Shown here piece by piece: positions 46,195-57,296 of a stretch of 64,000 bases of DNA. The translations under genes were made by a program, and so were the position numbers. Numbering within the stretch: position 1 is the stretch's first letter; each line of letters opens with the position of its first letter. The DNA lies in NCBI RefSeq assembly GCF_022201045.2, contig NC_068561.1, positions 2,505,001 to 2,569,000 of the forward strand, in the 5' to 3' direction. Under the pieces are notes generated by a model. The model was not told the DNA's origin. It ran no database searches and saw nothing but the letters and a program-made list of their open reading frames with translations. The stretch comes from Citrus sinensis. Lineage: Eukaryota; Streptophyta; Magnoliopsida; Sapindales; Rutaceae.

Positions 46195-46314
46195 GGGTGC
46201 GACCATACCAGCACTAATGCACCGGATCCCATCAGAACTCCGCAGTTAAGCGTGCTTGGGCGAGAGCAGTACTAAGATGGGTGACCTCTTGGGAAGTCCT
46301 CGTGTTGCACCCCT
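46195..46314 (+). rRNA. 5S rRNA: 5S rRNA gene, copy 90
   Basis: Consensus gene. Step 500 bp (T7 for T6). Confidence 0.97.
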
Positions 46315-46693
46315 CTTTTTATCTTTTCAGCCGGTTAATCATCTTTCGCGGCCCGACCCCTTCAATTGTTGGAGACAAATAGGGTGGTCAAGTTCCGGAG
46401 GAGCTTGGGGGCGTTTTTTGACCCTTAATTTCGAATTTTTCTTGTATTTTGACACATTTTTAAGATTACAATTTTTTTGACCCTCGTCGTCAGCCGGTTA
46501 ATCATCTTTTCGCGGCCGGCCCCTTCACTTTTGCGTGCGTTAGCGGGTTTCGACCGCCGGCGCGGGGTCTCCGGGGCACCTCGGACCCGCCGGGGAGCGG
46601 GGAAAGGGCCGCGGAGGGATGAATTGTGCGGCGGCCGAGTCGGGGCAGGCGAGGGGGGCACGGGTTAAGTAGATTTGCAGTGCACATGCTGAT

Positions 46694-46813
46694 GGGTGCG
46701 ACCATACCAGCACTAATGCACCGGATCCCATCAGAACTCCGCAGTTAAGCGTGCTTGGGCGAGAGCAGTACTAAGATGGGTGACCTCTTGGGAAGTCCTC
46801 GTGTTGCACCCCT
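46694..46813 (+). rRNA. 5S rRNA: 5S rRNA gene, copy 91
   Basis: Consensus gene. The 499-bp step hides a lost T and an added C in subrepeat A (ATCTTTCGCGGCCCGACC, near 46341-46358). Confidence 0.97.
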
Positions 46814-47191
46814 CTTTTTATCTTTTCAGCCGTTAATCATCTTTTCGCGGCCGACCCCTTCAATTGTTGGAGACAAATAGGGTGGTCAAGTTCCGGAGGA
46901 GCTTGGGGGCGTTTTTTGACCCTTAATTTCGAATTTTTCTTGTATTTTGACACATTTTTAAGATTACAATTTTTTTGACCCTCGTCGTCAGCCGGTTAAT
47001 CATCTTTTCGCGGCCGGCCCCTTCACTTTTGCGTGCGTTAGCGGGTTTCGACCGCCGGCGCGGGGTCTCCGGGGCACCTCGGACCCGCCGGGGAGCGGGG
47101 AAAGGGCCGCGGAGGGATGAATTGTGCGGCGGCCGAGTCGGGGCAGGCGAGGGGGGCACGGGTTAAGTAGATTTGCAGTGCACATGCTGAT

Positions 47192-47311
47192 GGGTGCGAC
47201 CATACCAGCACTAATGCACCGGATCCCATCAGAACTCCGCAGTTAAGCGTGCTTGGGCGAGAGCAGTACTAAGATGGGTGACCTCTTGGGAAGTCCTCGT
47301 GTTGCACCCCT
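47192..47311 (+). rRNA. 5S rRNA: 5S rRNA gene, copy 92
   Basis: Consensus gene. Step 498 bp (one G lost in subrepeat A, near 46832). Confidence 0.97.
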
Positions 47312-47691
47312 CTTTTTATCTTTTCAGCCGGTTAATCATCTTTTCGCGGCCGACCCCTTCAATTGTTGGAGACAAATAGGGTGGTCAAGTTCCGGAGGAG
47401 CTTGGGGGCGTTTTTTGACCCTTAATTTCGAATTTTTCTTGTATTTTGACACATTTTTAAGATTACAATTTTTTTGACCCTCGTCGTCAGCCGGTTAATC
47501 ATCTTTTCGCGGCCGGCCCCTTCACTTTTGCGTGCGTTAGCGGGTTTCGACCGCCGGCGCGGGGTCTCCGGGGCACCTCGGACCCGCCGGGGAGCGGGGG
47601 AAAGGGCCGCGGAGGGATGAATTGTGCGGCGGCCGAGTCGGGGCAGGCGAGGGGGGCACGGGTTAAGTAGATTTGCAGTGCACATGCTGAT

Positions 47692-47811
47692 GGGTGCGAC
47701 CATACCAGCACTAATGCACCGGATCCCATCAGAACTCCGCAGTTAAGCGTGCTTGGGCGAGAGCAGTACTAAGATGGGTGACCTCTTGGGAAGTCCTCGT
47801 GTTGCACCCCT
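47692..47811 (+). rRNA. 5S rRNA: 5S rRNA gene, copy 93
   Basis: Consensus gene. Step 500 bp (G5 for G4). Confidence 0.97.
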
Positions 47812-48190
47812 CTTTTTATCTTTTCAGCCGGTTAATCATCTTTTCGCGGCCGACCCCTTCAATTGTTGGAGACAAATAGGGTGGTCAAGTTCCGGAGGAG
47901 CTTGGGGGCGTTTTTTGACCCTTAATTTCGAATTTTTCTTGTATTTTGACACATTTTTAAGATTACAATTTTTTTGACCCTCGTCGTCAGCCGGTTAATC
48001 ATCTTTTCGCGGCCGGCCCCTTCACTTTTGCGTGCGTTAGCGGGTTTCGACGCCGGCGCGGGGTCTCCGGGGCACCTCGGACCCGCCGGGGAGCGGGGAA
48101 AGGGCCGCGGAGGGATGAATTGTGCGGCGGCCGAGTCGGGGCAGGCGAGGGGGGCACGGGGTTAAGTAGATTTGCAGTGCACATGCTGAT

Positions 48191-48310
48191 GGGTGCGACC
48201 ATACCAGCACTAATGCACCGGATCCCATCAGAACTCCGCAGTTAAGCGTGCTTGGGCGAGAGCAGTACTAAGATGGGTGACCTCTTGGGAAGTCCTCGTG
48301 TTGCACCCCT
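48191..48310 (+). rRNA. 5S rRNA: 5S rRNA gene, copy 94
   Basis: Consensus gene. The 499-bp step hides a lost C near 48051 and an added G near 48160. Confidence 0.97.
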
Positions 48311-48690
48311 CTTTTTATCTTTTCAGCCGGTTAATCATCTTTTCGCGGCCGACCCCTTCAATTGTTGGAGACAAATAGGGTGGTCAAGTTCCGGAGGAGC
48401 TTGGGGGCGTTTTTTGACCCTTAATTTCGAATTTTTCTTGTATTTTGACACATTTTTAAGATTACAATTTTTTTTGACCCTCGTCGTCAGCCGGTTAATC
48501 ATCTTTTCGCGGCCGGCCCCTTCACTTTTGCGTGCGTTAGCGGGTTTCGACCGCCGGCGCGGGGTCTCCGGGGCACCTCGGACCCGCCGGGGAGCGGGGA
48601 AAGGGCCGCGGAGGGATGAATTGTGCGGCGGCCGAGTCGGGGCAGGCGAGGGGGGCACGGGTTAAGTAGATTTGCAGTGCACATGCTGAT

Positions 48691-48810
48691 GGGTGCGACC
48701 ATACCAGCACTAATGCACCGGATCCCATCAGAACTCCGCAGTTAAGCGTGCTTGGGCGAGAGCAGTACTAAGATGGGTGACCTCTTGGGAAGTCCTCGTG
48801 TTGCACCCCT
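48691..48810 (+). rRNA. 5S rRNA: 5S rRNA gene, copy 95
   Basis: Consensus gene. Step 500 bp (T8 for T7 near 48468-48475). Confidence 0.97.
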
Positions 48811-49189
48811 CTTTTTATCTTTTCAGCCGGTTAATCATCTTTTCGCGGCCGACCCCTTCAATTGTTGGAGACAAATAGGGTGGTCAAGTTCCGGAGGAGC
48901 TTGGGGGCGTTTTTTGGCCCTTAATTTCGACTTTTTCTTGTATTTTGACACATTTTTAAGATTACGATTTTTTTGACCCTCGTCGTCAGCCGGTTAATCA
49001 TCTTTTCGCGGCCGGCCCCTTCACTTTTGCGTGCGTTAGCGGGTTTCCGGCGCCCGCCGGGGCACTCCGGGGCACCTCGGACCCGCCGGGGAGCGGGGAA
49101 AGGGCCGCGGAGGGATGAATTGTGCGGCGGCCGAGTCGGGGCAGGCGAGGGGGGCACGGGTTAAGTAGATTTGCAGTGCACATGCTGAT
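48811..49189 (+). repeat. Variant spacer between copies 95 and 96
   Basis: Normal length. Substitutions lie at 48917, 48931 and 48966, and a clustered change at about 49048-49065 rewrites the start of the CpG-rich block while keeping its length and GC content. A clustered block of this kind suggests a conversion tract or a local misassembly. Confidence 0.85.
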
Positions 49190-49309
49190 GGGTGCGACCA
49201 TACCAGCACTAATGCACCGGATCCCATCAGAACTCCGCAGTTAAGCGTGCTTGGGCGAGAGCAGTACTAAGATGGGTGACCTCTTGGGAAGTCCTCGTGT
49301 TGCACCCCT
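49190..49309 (+). rRNA. 5S rRNA: 5S rRNA gene, copy 96
   Basis: Consensus gene, 499-bp step, between two diverged spacers. Confidence 0.97.
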
Positions 49310-49679
49310 CTTTTTATCTTTTCAGCCGGTTAATAGTATTTTCGCGGCAGTACCCCACAATTGTATGAGACTAATAGGGTGGTCAAGTTCCGGAGGAGCG
49401 TGGGGGCGTTTTTTGGCCCTTGAGTGGGATTTTTTCGTGTATTGTGACACGTTTTTAGGATTGCAATTTTTTTGGCCCTCGTCGTCAGCCGGTTAATCCT
49501 CTTTTCGCGGCCGGCGCCATCACTTTAGCGGGTTTCGATCGCCGGCGCGGGGTCTCCGGGGCACGTCGGACCCGCCGGGGAGCGGGGAAAGGGCCGCGGA
49601 GGGATGAATTGTGCGGCGGCCGAGTCGGGGCAGGCGAGGGGGGGCACGGGTTAAGTAGATTTGCAGTGCACATGCTGAT
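49310..49679 (+). repeat. Most diverged spacer in the window (370 bp)
   Basis: More than twenty substitutions by eye across subrepeat A, the AT-rich middle and subrepeat B, for example TTAATAGTATTTTCGCGG and CCTTGAGTGGGATTTTTTCG. There is a 10-bp deletion in the segment after subrepeat B, which reads CATCACTTTAGCGGG at about 49518-49532, and G7 for G6. This accounts for the 490-bp step. It is an old or foreign spacer variant between otherwise uniform neighbours. Confidence 0.9.
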
Positions 49680-49799
49680 GGGTGCGACCATACCAGCACT
49701 AATGCACCGGATCCCATCAGAACTCCGCAGTTAAGCCTGCTTGGGCGAGAGGCAGTACTAAGATGGGTGACCTCTTGGAAGTCCTCGTGTTGCACCCCT
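49680..49799 (+). rRNA. 5S rRNA: 5S rRNA gene, copy 97 (variant, probably defective)
   Basis: Total length is 120 bp through compensating changes. The A box reads TTAAGCCTGC, a G-to-C change at nt 58. One G is added in GAGAGGCAG near nt 72 and one G is lost from TTGGGAAG near nt 97-99. The A box change and the loop E disturbance make normal function doubtful. Step 490 bp. Confidence 0.9.
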
Positions 49800-50181
49800 C
49801 TTTTTATCTTTTCAGCCGGTTAATCATCTTTTCGCGGCCGACCCCTTCAATTGTTGGAGACAAATAGGGGTGGTCAAGTTCCGGAGGAGCTTGGGGGCGT
49901 TTTTTGACCCTTAATTTCGAATTTTTCTTGTATTTTGACACATTTTTAAGATTACAATTTTTTTGACCCTCGTCGTCAGCCGGGTTAATCATCTTTTCGC
50001 GGCCGGCCCCTTCACTTTTGCGTGCGTTAGCGGGTTTCGACCGCCGGCGCGGGGTCTCCGGGGCACCTCGGACCCGCCGGGGAGCGGGGGAAAGGGCCGC
50101 GGAGGGATGAATTGTGCGGCGGCCGAGTCGGGGCAGGCGAGGGGGGCACGGGTTAAGTAGATTTGCAGTGCACATGCTGAT

Positions 50182-50304
50182 GGGTGCGACCATACCAGCA
50201 CTAATGCACCGGATCCCATCAGAACCTCCGCAGTCTAAGCGTGCTTGGGCGAGAGCAGTACTAAGATGGGTGACCTCTTGGGAAGTCCTCGTGTTGCACC
50301 CCCT
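50182..50304 (+). rRNA. 5S rRNA: 5S rRNA gene, copy 98 (variant, probably defective)
   Basis: The gene is 123 bp with three extra C bases: in AACCTCC (near 50225), inside the A box as GTCTAAG (near 50234), and in the final C run (near 50300). The A box insertion would shift its spacing to the C box. Step 502 bp; the preceding spacer has three one-base insertions. Confidence 0.9.
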
Positions 50305-50686
50305 CTTTTTATCTTTTCAGCCGGTTAATCATCTTTTCGCGGCCGACCCCTTCAATTGTTGGAGACAAATAGGGTGGTCAAGTTCCGGAGGAGCTTGGGG
50401 GCGTTTTTTGACCCTTAATTCGAATTTTTCTTGTATTTGACACATTTTAAGATTACAATTTTTTTGACCCTCGTCGTCAGCCGGTTAATCATCTTTTCGC
50501 GGCCGGCCCCTTCACTTTTGCGTGCGTTAGCGGGTTTCGACCGCCGGCGCGGGGTCTCCGGGGCACCTCGGACCCGCCGGGGGAGGCGGGGAAAGGGCCG
50601 CGGAGGGATGAATTGGTGCGGCGGCCGAGTCGGGGCAGGCGAGGGGGGGGCACGGGGTTAAGTAGATTTGCAGTGCACATGCTGAT

Positions 50687-50807
50687 GGGTGCGACCATAC
50701 CAGCACTAATGCACCGGATCCCATCAGAACTCCGCAGTTAAGCGTGCTTGGGCGAGGAGCAGTACTAAGATGGGTGACCTCTTGGGAAGTCCTCGTGTTG
50801 CACCCCT
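50687..50807 (+). rRNA. 5S rRNA: 5S rRNA gene, copy 99 (variant)
   Basis: The gene is 121 bp with one extra G in the intermediate element region (GGGCGAGGAGCAG, near 50756). Step 505 bp: the preceding spacer has losses in three AT runs and several extra G bases (GGGGGAGGCGGGG, an eight-G run, CACGGGG). Confidence 0.92.
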
Positions 50808-51187
50808 CTTTTTATCTTTTCAGCCGGTTAATCATCTTTTCGCGGCCGACCCCTTCAATTGTTGGAGACAAATAGGGTGGTCAAGTTCCGGAGGAGCTTT
50901 GGGGGCGTTGTTTGACCCTTAATTTCGAATTTTTCTTGTATTTTGACACATTTTTAAGAGTACAATTTCTTTGACCCGCGTCGTCAGCCGTTTAATCATC
51001 TTTTCGCGGCCGCCCCCTTCACTTTTGCCCTCGTTAGCGGGTTTCGACCGCCGGCGCGGGGTCTCCGGGGCACCTCGGACCCGCCGGGGAGCGGGGAAAG
51101 GGCGGCGGAGGGATGAATTGTGCGGCGGCCGAGTCGGGGCAGGCGAGGGGGGCACGGGTTAAGTAGATTTGCAGTGCACATGCTGAT
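50808..51187 (+). repeat. Substitution-rich spacer between copies 99 and 100
   Basis: It is 380 bp with an extra T near 50900. By eye there are about ten substitutions, for example GCGTTGTTTGACC, AAGAGTACAATTTCTTTGAC, CAGCCGTTTAATC, GGCCGCCCCC and GGCGGCGGAGGG. Both neighbouring genes are also variant, so this is part of one diverged tract. Confidence 0.85.
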
Positions 51188-51308
51188 GGTGTGCGACATA
51201 CCAGCACTAATGCACCGGATCCCATCAGAACTCCGCAGTTAAGCGTGCTTGGGCGAGGAGCAGTACTAAGATGGGTGACCTCTTGGGAAGTCCTCGTGTT
51301 GCACCCCT
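51188..51308 (+). rRNA. 5S rRNA: 5S rRNA gene, copy 100 (variant, probably defective)
   Basis: The gene is 121 bp. The 5' end reads GGTGTGCGACATACCAG instead of GGGTGCGACCATACCAG, which shifts helix I. The extra G of copy 99 (GGGCGAGGAGCAG) is shared, suggesting the two copies are related by duplication or conversion. Step 501 bp. Confidence 0.9.
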
Positions 51309-51687
51309 CTTTTTATCTTTTCAGCCGGTTAATCATCTTTTCGCGGCCGACCCCTTCAATTGTTGGAGACAAATAGGGTGGTCAAGTTCCGGAGGAGCTT
51401 GGGGGCGTTTTTTGACCCTTAATTTCGAATTTTTCTTGTATTTTGACACATTTTTAAGATTACAATTTTTTTGACCCTCGTCGTCAGCCGGTTAATCATC
51501 TTTTCGCGGCCGGCCCCTTCACTTTTGCGTGCGTTAGCGGGTTTCGACCGCCGGCGCGGGGTCTCCGGGGCACCTCGGACCCGCCGGGGAGCGGGGAAAG
51601 GGCCGCGGAGGGATGAATTGTGCGGCGGCCGAGTCGGGGCAGGCGAGGGGGGCACGGGTTAAGTAGATTTGCAGTGCACATGCTGAT

Positions 51688-51807
51688 GGGTGCGACCATA
51701 CCAGCACTAATGCACCGGATCCCATCAGAACTCCGCAGTTAAGCGTGCTTGGGCGAGAGCAGTACTAAGATGGGTGACCTCTTGGGAAGTCCTCGTGTTG
51801 CACCCCT
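51688..51807 (+). rRNA. 5S rRNA: 5S rRNA gene, copy 101
   Basis: Consensus gene. Step 500 bp because copy 100 is one base long. First of the unbroken 499-bp run to the right edge. Confidence 0.97.
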
Positions 51808-52186
51808 CTTTTTATCTTTTCAGCCGGTTAATCATCTTTTCGCGGCCGACCCCTTCAATTGTTGGAGACAAATAGGGTGGTCAAGTTCCGGAGGAGCTTG
51901 GGGGCGTTTTTTGACCCTTAATTTCGAATTTTTCTTGTATTTTGACACATTTTTAAGATTACAATTTTTTTGACCCTCGTCGTCCGCCGGTTAACTATCT
52001 TTTCGCGGCCGGCCCCTTCACTTTTGCGTGCGTTAGCGGGTTTCGACCGCCGGCGCGGGGTCTCCGGGGCACCTCGGACCCGCCGGGGAGCGGGGAAAGG
52101 GCCGCGGAGGGATGAATTGTGCGGCGGCCGAGTCGGGGCAGGCGAGGGGGGCACGGGTTAAGTAGATTTGCAGTGCACATGCTGAT

Positions 52187-52306
52187 GGGTGCGACCATAC
52201 CAGCACTAATGCACCGGATCCCATCAGAACTCCGCAGTTAAGCGTGCTTGGGCGAGAGCAGTACTAAGATGGGTGACCTCTTGGGAAGTCCTCGTGTTGC
52301 ACCCCT
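52187..52306 (+). rRNA. 5S rRNA: 5S rRNA gene, copy 102
   Basis: Consensus gene, 499-bp step. Subrepeat B in the preceding spacer has GTCCGCCGGTTAACTATC (about 51982-51999), three substitutions. Confidence 0.97.
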
Positions 52307-52685
52307 CTTTTTATCTTTTCAGCCGGTTAATCATCTTTTCGCGGCCGACCCCTTCAATTGTTGGAGACAAATAGGGTGGTCAAGTTCCGGAGGAGCTTGG
52401 GGGCGTTTTTTGACCCTTAATTTCGAATTTTTCTTGTATTTTGACACATTTTTAAGATTACAATTTTTTTGACCCTCGTCGTCAGCCGGTTAATCATCTT
52501 TTCGCGGCCGGCCCCTTCACTTTTGCGTGCGTTAGCGGGTTTCGACCGCCGGCGCGGGGTCTCCGGGGCACCTCGGACCCGCCGGGGAGCGGGGAAAGGG
52601 CCGCGGAGGGATGAATTGTGCGGCGGCCGAGTCGGGGCAGGCGAGGGGGGCACGGGTTAAGTAGATTTGCAGTGCACATGCTGAT

Positions 52686-52805
52686 GGGTGCGACCATACC
52701 AGCACTAATGCACCGGATCCCATCAGAACTCCGCAGTTAAGCGTGCTTGGGCGAGAGCAGTACTAAGATGGGTGACCTCTTGGGAAGTCCTCGTGTTGCA
52801 CCCCT
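52686..52805 (+). rRNA. 5S rRNA: 5S rRNA gene, copy 103
   Basis: Consensus gene, 499-bp step. Confidence 0.97.
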
Positions 52806-53184
52806 CTTTTTATCTTTTCAGCCGGTTAATCATCTTTTCGCGGCCGACCCCTTCAATTGTTGGAGACAAATAGGGTGGTCAAGTTCCGGAGGAGCTTGGG
52901 GGCGTTTTTTGACCCTTAATTTCGAATTTTTCTTGTATTTTGACACATTTTTAAGATTACAATTTTTTTGACCCTCGTCGTCAGCCGGTTAATCATCTTT
53001 TCGCGGCCGGCCCCTTCACTTTTGCGTGCGTTAGCGGGTTTCGACCGCCGGCGCGGGGTCTCCGGGGCACCTCGGACCCGCCGGGGAGCGGGGAAAGGGC
53101 CGCGGAGGGATGAATTGTGCGGCGGCCGAGTCGGGGCAGGCGAGGGGGGCACGGGTTAAGTAGATTTGCAGTGCACATGCTGAT

Positions 53185-53304
53185 GGGTGCGACCATACCA
53201 GCACTAATGCACCGGATCCCATCAGAACTCCGCAGTTAAGCGTGCTTGGGCGAGAGCAGTACTAAGATGGGTGACCTCTTGGGAAGTCCTCGTGTTGCAC
53301 CCCT
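53185..53304 (+). rRNA. 5S rRNA: 5S rRNA gene, copy 104
   Basis: Consensus gene, 499-bp step. Confidence 0.97.
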
Positions 53305-53683
53305 CTTTTTATCTTTTCAGCCGGTTAATCATCTTTTCGCGGCCGACCCCTTCAATTGTTGGAGACAAATAGGGTGGTCAAGTTCCGGAGGAGCTTGGGG
53401 GCGTTTTTTGACCCTTAATTTCGAATTTTTCTTGTATTTTGACACATTTTTAAGATTACAATTTTTTTGACCCTCGTCGTCAGCCGGTTAATCATCTTTT
53501 CGCGGCCGGCCCCTTCACTTTTGCGTGCGTTAGCGGGTTTCGACCGCCGGCGCGGGGTCTCCGGGGCACCTCGGACCCGCCGGGGAGCGGGGAAAGGGCC
53601 GCGGAGGGATGAATTGTGCGGCGGCCGAGTCGGGGCAGGCGAGGGGGGCACGGGTTAAGTAGATTTGCAGTGCACATGCTGAT

Positions 53684-53803
53684 GGGTGCGACCATACCAG
53701 CACTAATGCACCGGATCCCATCAGAACTCCGCAGTTAAGCGTGCTTGGGCGAGAGCAGTACTAAGATGGGTGACCTCTTGGGAAGTCCTCGTGTTGCACC
53801 CCT
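53684..53803 (+). rRNA. 5S rRNA: 5S rRNA gene, copy 105
   Basis: Consensus gene, 499-bp step. Confidence 0.97.
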
Positions 53804-54182
53804 CTTTTTATCTTTTCAGCCGGTTAATCATCTTTTCGCGGCCGACCCCTTCAATTGTTGGAGACAAATAGGGTGGTCAAGTTCCGGAGGAGCTTGGGGG
53901 CGTTTTTTGACCCTTAATTTCGAATTTTTCTTGTATTTTGACACATTTTTAAGATTACAATTTTTTTGACCCTCGTCGTCAGCCGGTTAATCATCTTTTC
54001 GCGGCCGGCCCCTTCACTTTTGCGTGCGTTAGCGGGTTTCGACCGCCGGCGCGGGGTCTCCGGGGCACCTCGGACCCGCCGGGGAGCGGGGAAAGGGCCG
54101 CGGAGGGATGAATTGTGCGGCGGCCGAGTCGGGGCAGGCGAGGGGGGCACGGGTTAAGTAGATTTGCAGTGCACATGCTGAT

Positions 54183-54302
54183 GGGTGCGACCATACCAGC
54201 ACTAATGCACCGGATCCCATCAGAACTCCGCAGTTAAGCGTGCTTGGGCGAGAGCAGTACTAAGATGGGTGACCTCTTGGGAAGTCCTCGTGTTGCACCC
54301 CT
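54183..54302 (+). rRNA. 5S rRNA: 5S rRNA gene, copy 106
   Basis: Consensus gene, 499-bp step. Confidence 0.97.
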
Positions 54303-54681
54303 CTTTTTATCTTTTCAGCCGGTTAATCATCTTTTCGCGGCCGACCCCTTCAATTGTTGGAGACAAATAGGGTGGTCAAGTTCCGGAGGAGCTTGGGGGC
54401 GTTTTTTGACCCTTAATTTCGAATTTTTCTTGTATTTTGACACATTTTTAAGATTACAATTTTTTTGACCCTCGTCGTCAGCCGGTTAATCATCTTTTCG
54501 CGGCCGGCCCCTTCACTTTTGCGTGCGTTAGCGGGTTTCGACCGCCGGCGCGGGGTCTCCGGGGCACCTCGGACCCGCCGGGGAGCGGGGAAAGGGCCGC
54601 GGAGGGATGAATTGTGCGGCGGCCGAGTCGGGGCAGGCGAGGGGGGCACGGGTTAAGTAGATTTGCAGTGCACATGCTGAT

Positions 54682-54801
54682 GGGTGCGACCATACCAGCA
54701 CTAATGCACCGGATCCCATCAGAACTCCGCAGTTAAGCGTGCTTGGGCGAGAGCAGTACTAAGATGGGTGACCTCTTGGGAAGTCCTCGTGTTGCACCCC
54801 T
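54682..54801 (+). rRNA. 5S rRNA: 5S rRNA gene, copy 107
   Basis: Consensus gene, 499-bp step. Confidence 0.97.
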
Positions 54802-55180
54802 CTTTTTATCTTTTCAGCCGGTTAATCATCTTTTCGCGGCCGACCCCTTCAATTGTTGGAGACAAATAGGGTGGTCAAGTTCCGGAGGAGCTTGGGGGCG
54901 TTTTTTGACCCTTAATTTCGAATTTTTCTTGTATTTTGACACATTTTTAAGATTACAATTTTTTTGACCCTCGTCGTCAGCCGGTTAATCATCTTTTCGC
55001 GGCCGGCCCCTTCACTTTTGCGTGCGTTAGCGGGTTTCGACCGCCGGCGCGGGGTCTCCGGGGCACCTCGGACCCGCCGGGGAGCGGGGAAAGGGCCGCG
55101 GAGGGATGAATTGTGCGGCGGCCGAGTCGGGGCAGGCGAGGGGGGCACGGGTTAAGTAGATTTGCAGTGCACATGCTGAT

Positions 55181-55300
55181 GGGTGCGACCATACCAGCAC
55201 TAATGCACCGGATCCCATCAGAACTCCGCAGTTAAGCGTGCTTGGGCGAGAGCAGTACTAAGATGGGTGACCTCTTGGGAAGTCCTCGTGTTGCACCCCT
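55181..55300 (+). rRNA. 5S rRNA: 5S rRNA gene, copy 108
   Basis: Consensus gene, 499-bp step. Confidence 0.97.
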
Positions 55301-55679
55301 CTTTTTATCTTTTCAGCCGGTTAATCATCTTTTCGCGGCCGACCCCTTCAATTGTTGGAGACAAATAGGGTGGTCAAGTTCCGGAGGAGCTTGGGGGCGT
55401 TTTTTGACCCTTAATTTCGAATTTTTCTTGTATTTTGACACATTTTTAAGATTACAATTTTTTTGACCCTCGTCGTCAGCCGGTTAATCATCTTTTCGCG
55501 GCCGGCCCCTTCACTTTTGCGTGCGTTAGCGGGTTTCGACCGCCGGCGCGGGGTCTCCGGGGCACCTCGGACCCGCCGGGGAGCGGGGAAAGGGCCGCGG
55601 AGGGATGAATTGTGCGGCGGCCGAGTCGGGGCAGGCGAGGGGGGCACGGGTTAAGTAGATTTGCAGTGCACATGCTGAT

Positions 55680-55799
55680 GGGTGCGACCATACCAGCACT
55701 AATGCACCGGATCCCATCAGAACTCCGCAGTTAAGCGTGCTTGGGCGAGAGCAGTACTAAGATGGGTGACCTCTTGGGAAGTCCTCGTGTTGCACCCCT
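55680..55799 (+). rRNA. 5S rRNA: 5S rRNA gene, copy 109
   Basis: Consensus gene, 499-bp step. Confidence 0.97.
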
Positions 55800-56178
55800 C
55801 TTTTTATCTTTTCAGCCGGTTAATCATCTTTTCGCGGCCGACCCCTTCAATTGTTGGAGACAAATAGGGTGGTCAAGTTCCGGAGGAGCTTGGGGGCGTT
55901 TTTTGACCCTTAATTTCGAATTTTTCTTGTATTTTGACACATTTTTAAGATTACAATTTTTTTGACCCTCGTCGTCAGCCGGTTAATCATCTTTTCGCGG
56001 CCGGCCCCTTCACTTTTGCGTGCGTTAGCGGGTTTCGACCGCCGGCGCGGGGTCTCCGGGGCACCTCGGACCCGCCGGGGAGCGGGGAAAGGGCCGCGGA
56101 GGGATGAATTGTGCGGCGGCCGAGTCGGGGCAGGCGAGGGGGGCACGGGTTAAGTAGATTTGCAGTGCACATGCTGAT

Positions 56179-56298
56179 GGGTGCGACCATACCAGCACTA
56201 ATGCACCGGATCCCATCAGAACTCCGCAGTTAAGCGTGCTTGGGCGAGAGCAGTACTAAGATGGGTGACCTCTTGGGAAGTCCTCGTGTTGCACCCCT
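56179..56298 (+). rRNA. 5S rRNA: 5S rRNA gene, copy 110
   Basis: Consensus gene, 499-bp step. Confidence 0.97.
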
Positions 56299-56677
56299 CT
56301 TTTTATCTTTTCAGCCGGTTAATCATCTTTTCGCGGCCGACCCCTTCAATTGTTGGAGACAAATAGGGTGGTCAAGTTCCGGAGGAGCTTGGGGGCGTTT
56401 TTTGACCCTTAATTTCGAATTTTTCTTGTATTTTGACACATTTTTAAGATTACAATTTTTTTGACCCTCGTCGTCAGCCGGTTAATCATCTTTTCGCGGC
56501 CGGCCCCTTCACTTTTGCGTGCGTTAGCGGGTTTCGACCGCCGGCGCGGGGTCTCCGGGGCACCTCGGACCCGCCGGGGAGCGGGGAAAGGGCCGCGGAG
56601 GGATGAATTGTGCGGCGGCCGAGTCGGGGCAGGCGAGGGGGGCACGGGTTAAGTAGATTTGCAGTGCACATGCTGAT

Positions 56678-56797
56678 GGGTGCGACCATACCAGCACTAA
56701 TGCACCGGATCCCATCAGAACTCCGCAGTTAAGCGTGCTTGGGCGAGAGCAGTACTAAGATGGGTGACCTCTTGGGAAGTCCTCGTGTTGCACCCCT
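56678..56797 (+). rRNA. 5S rRNA: 5S rRNA gene, copy 111
   Basis: Consensus gene, 499-bp step. Confidence 0.97.
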
Positions 56798-57176
56798 CTT
56801 TTTATCTTTTCAGCCGGTTAATCATCTTTTCGCGGCCGACCCCTTCAATTGTTGGAGACAAATAGGGTGGTCAAGTTCCGGAGGAGCTTGGGGGCGTTTT
56901 TTGACCCTTAATTTCGAATTTTTCTTGTATTTTGACACATTTTTAAGATTACAATTTTTTTGACCCTCGTCGTCAGCCGGTTAATCATCTTTTCGCGGCC
57001 GGCCCCTTCACTTTTGCGTGCGTTAGCGGGTTTCGACCGCCGGCGCGGGGTCTCCGGGGCACCTCGGACCCGCCGGGGAGCGGGGAAAGGGCCGCGGAGG
57101 GATGAATTGTGCGGCGGCCGAGTCGGGGCAGGCGAGGGGGGCACGGGTTAAGTAGATTTGCAGTGCACATGCTGAT

Positions 57177-57296
57177 GGGTGCGACCATACCAGCACTAAT
57201 GCACCGGATCCCATCAGAACTCCGCAGTTAAGCGTGCTTGGGCGAGAGCAGTACTAAGATGGGTGACCTCTTGGGAAGTCCTCGTGTTGCACCCCT
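57177..57296 (+). rRNA. 5S rRNA: 5S rRNA gene, copy 112
   Basis: Consensus gene, 499-bp step. Confidence 0.97.

Noticed and set aside
48252-48665. A 137-codon plus-strand frame, longer than the others
   Set aside because: It arises only because a T run has eight instead of seven bases, which joins two repeat-derived frames. It is not a gene.
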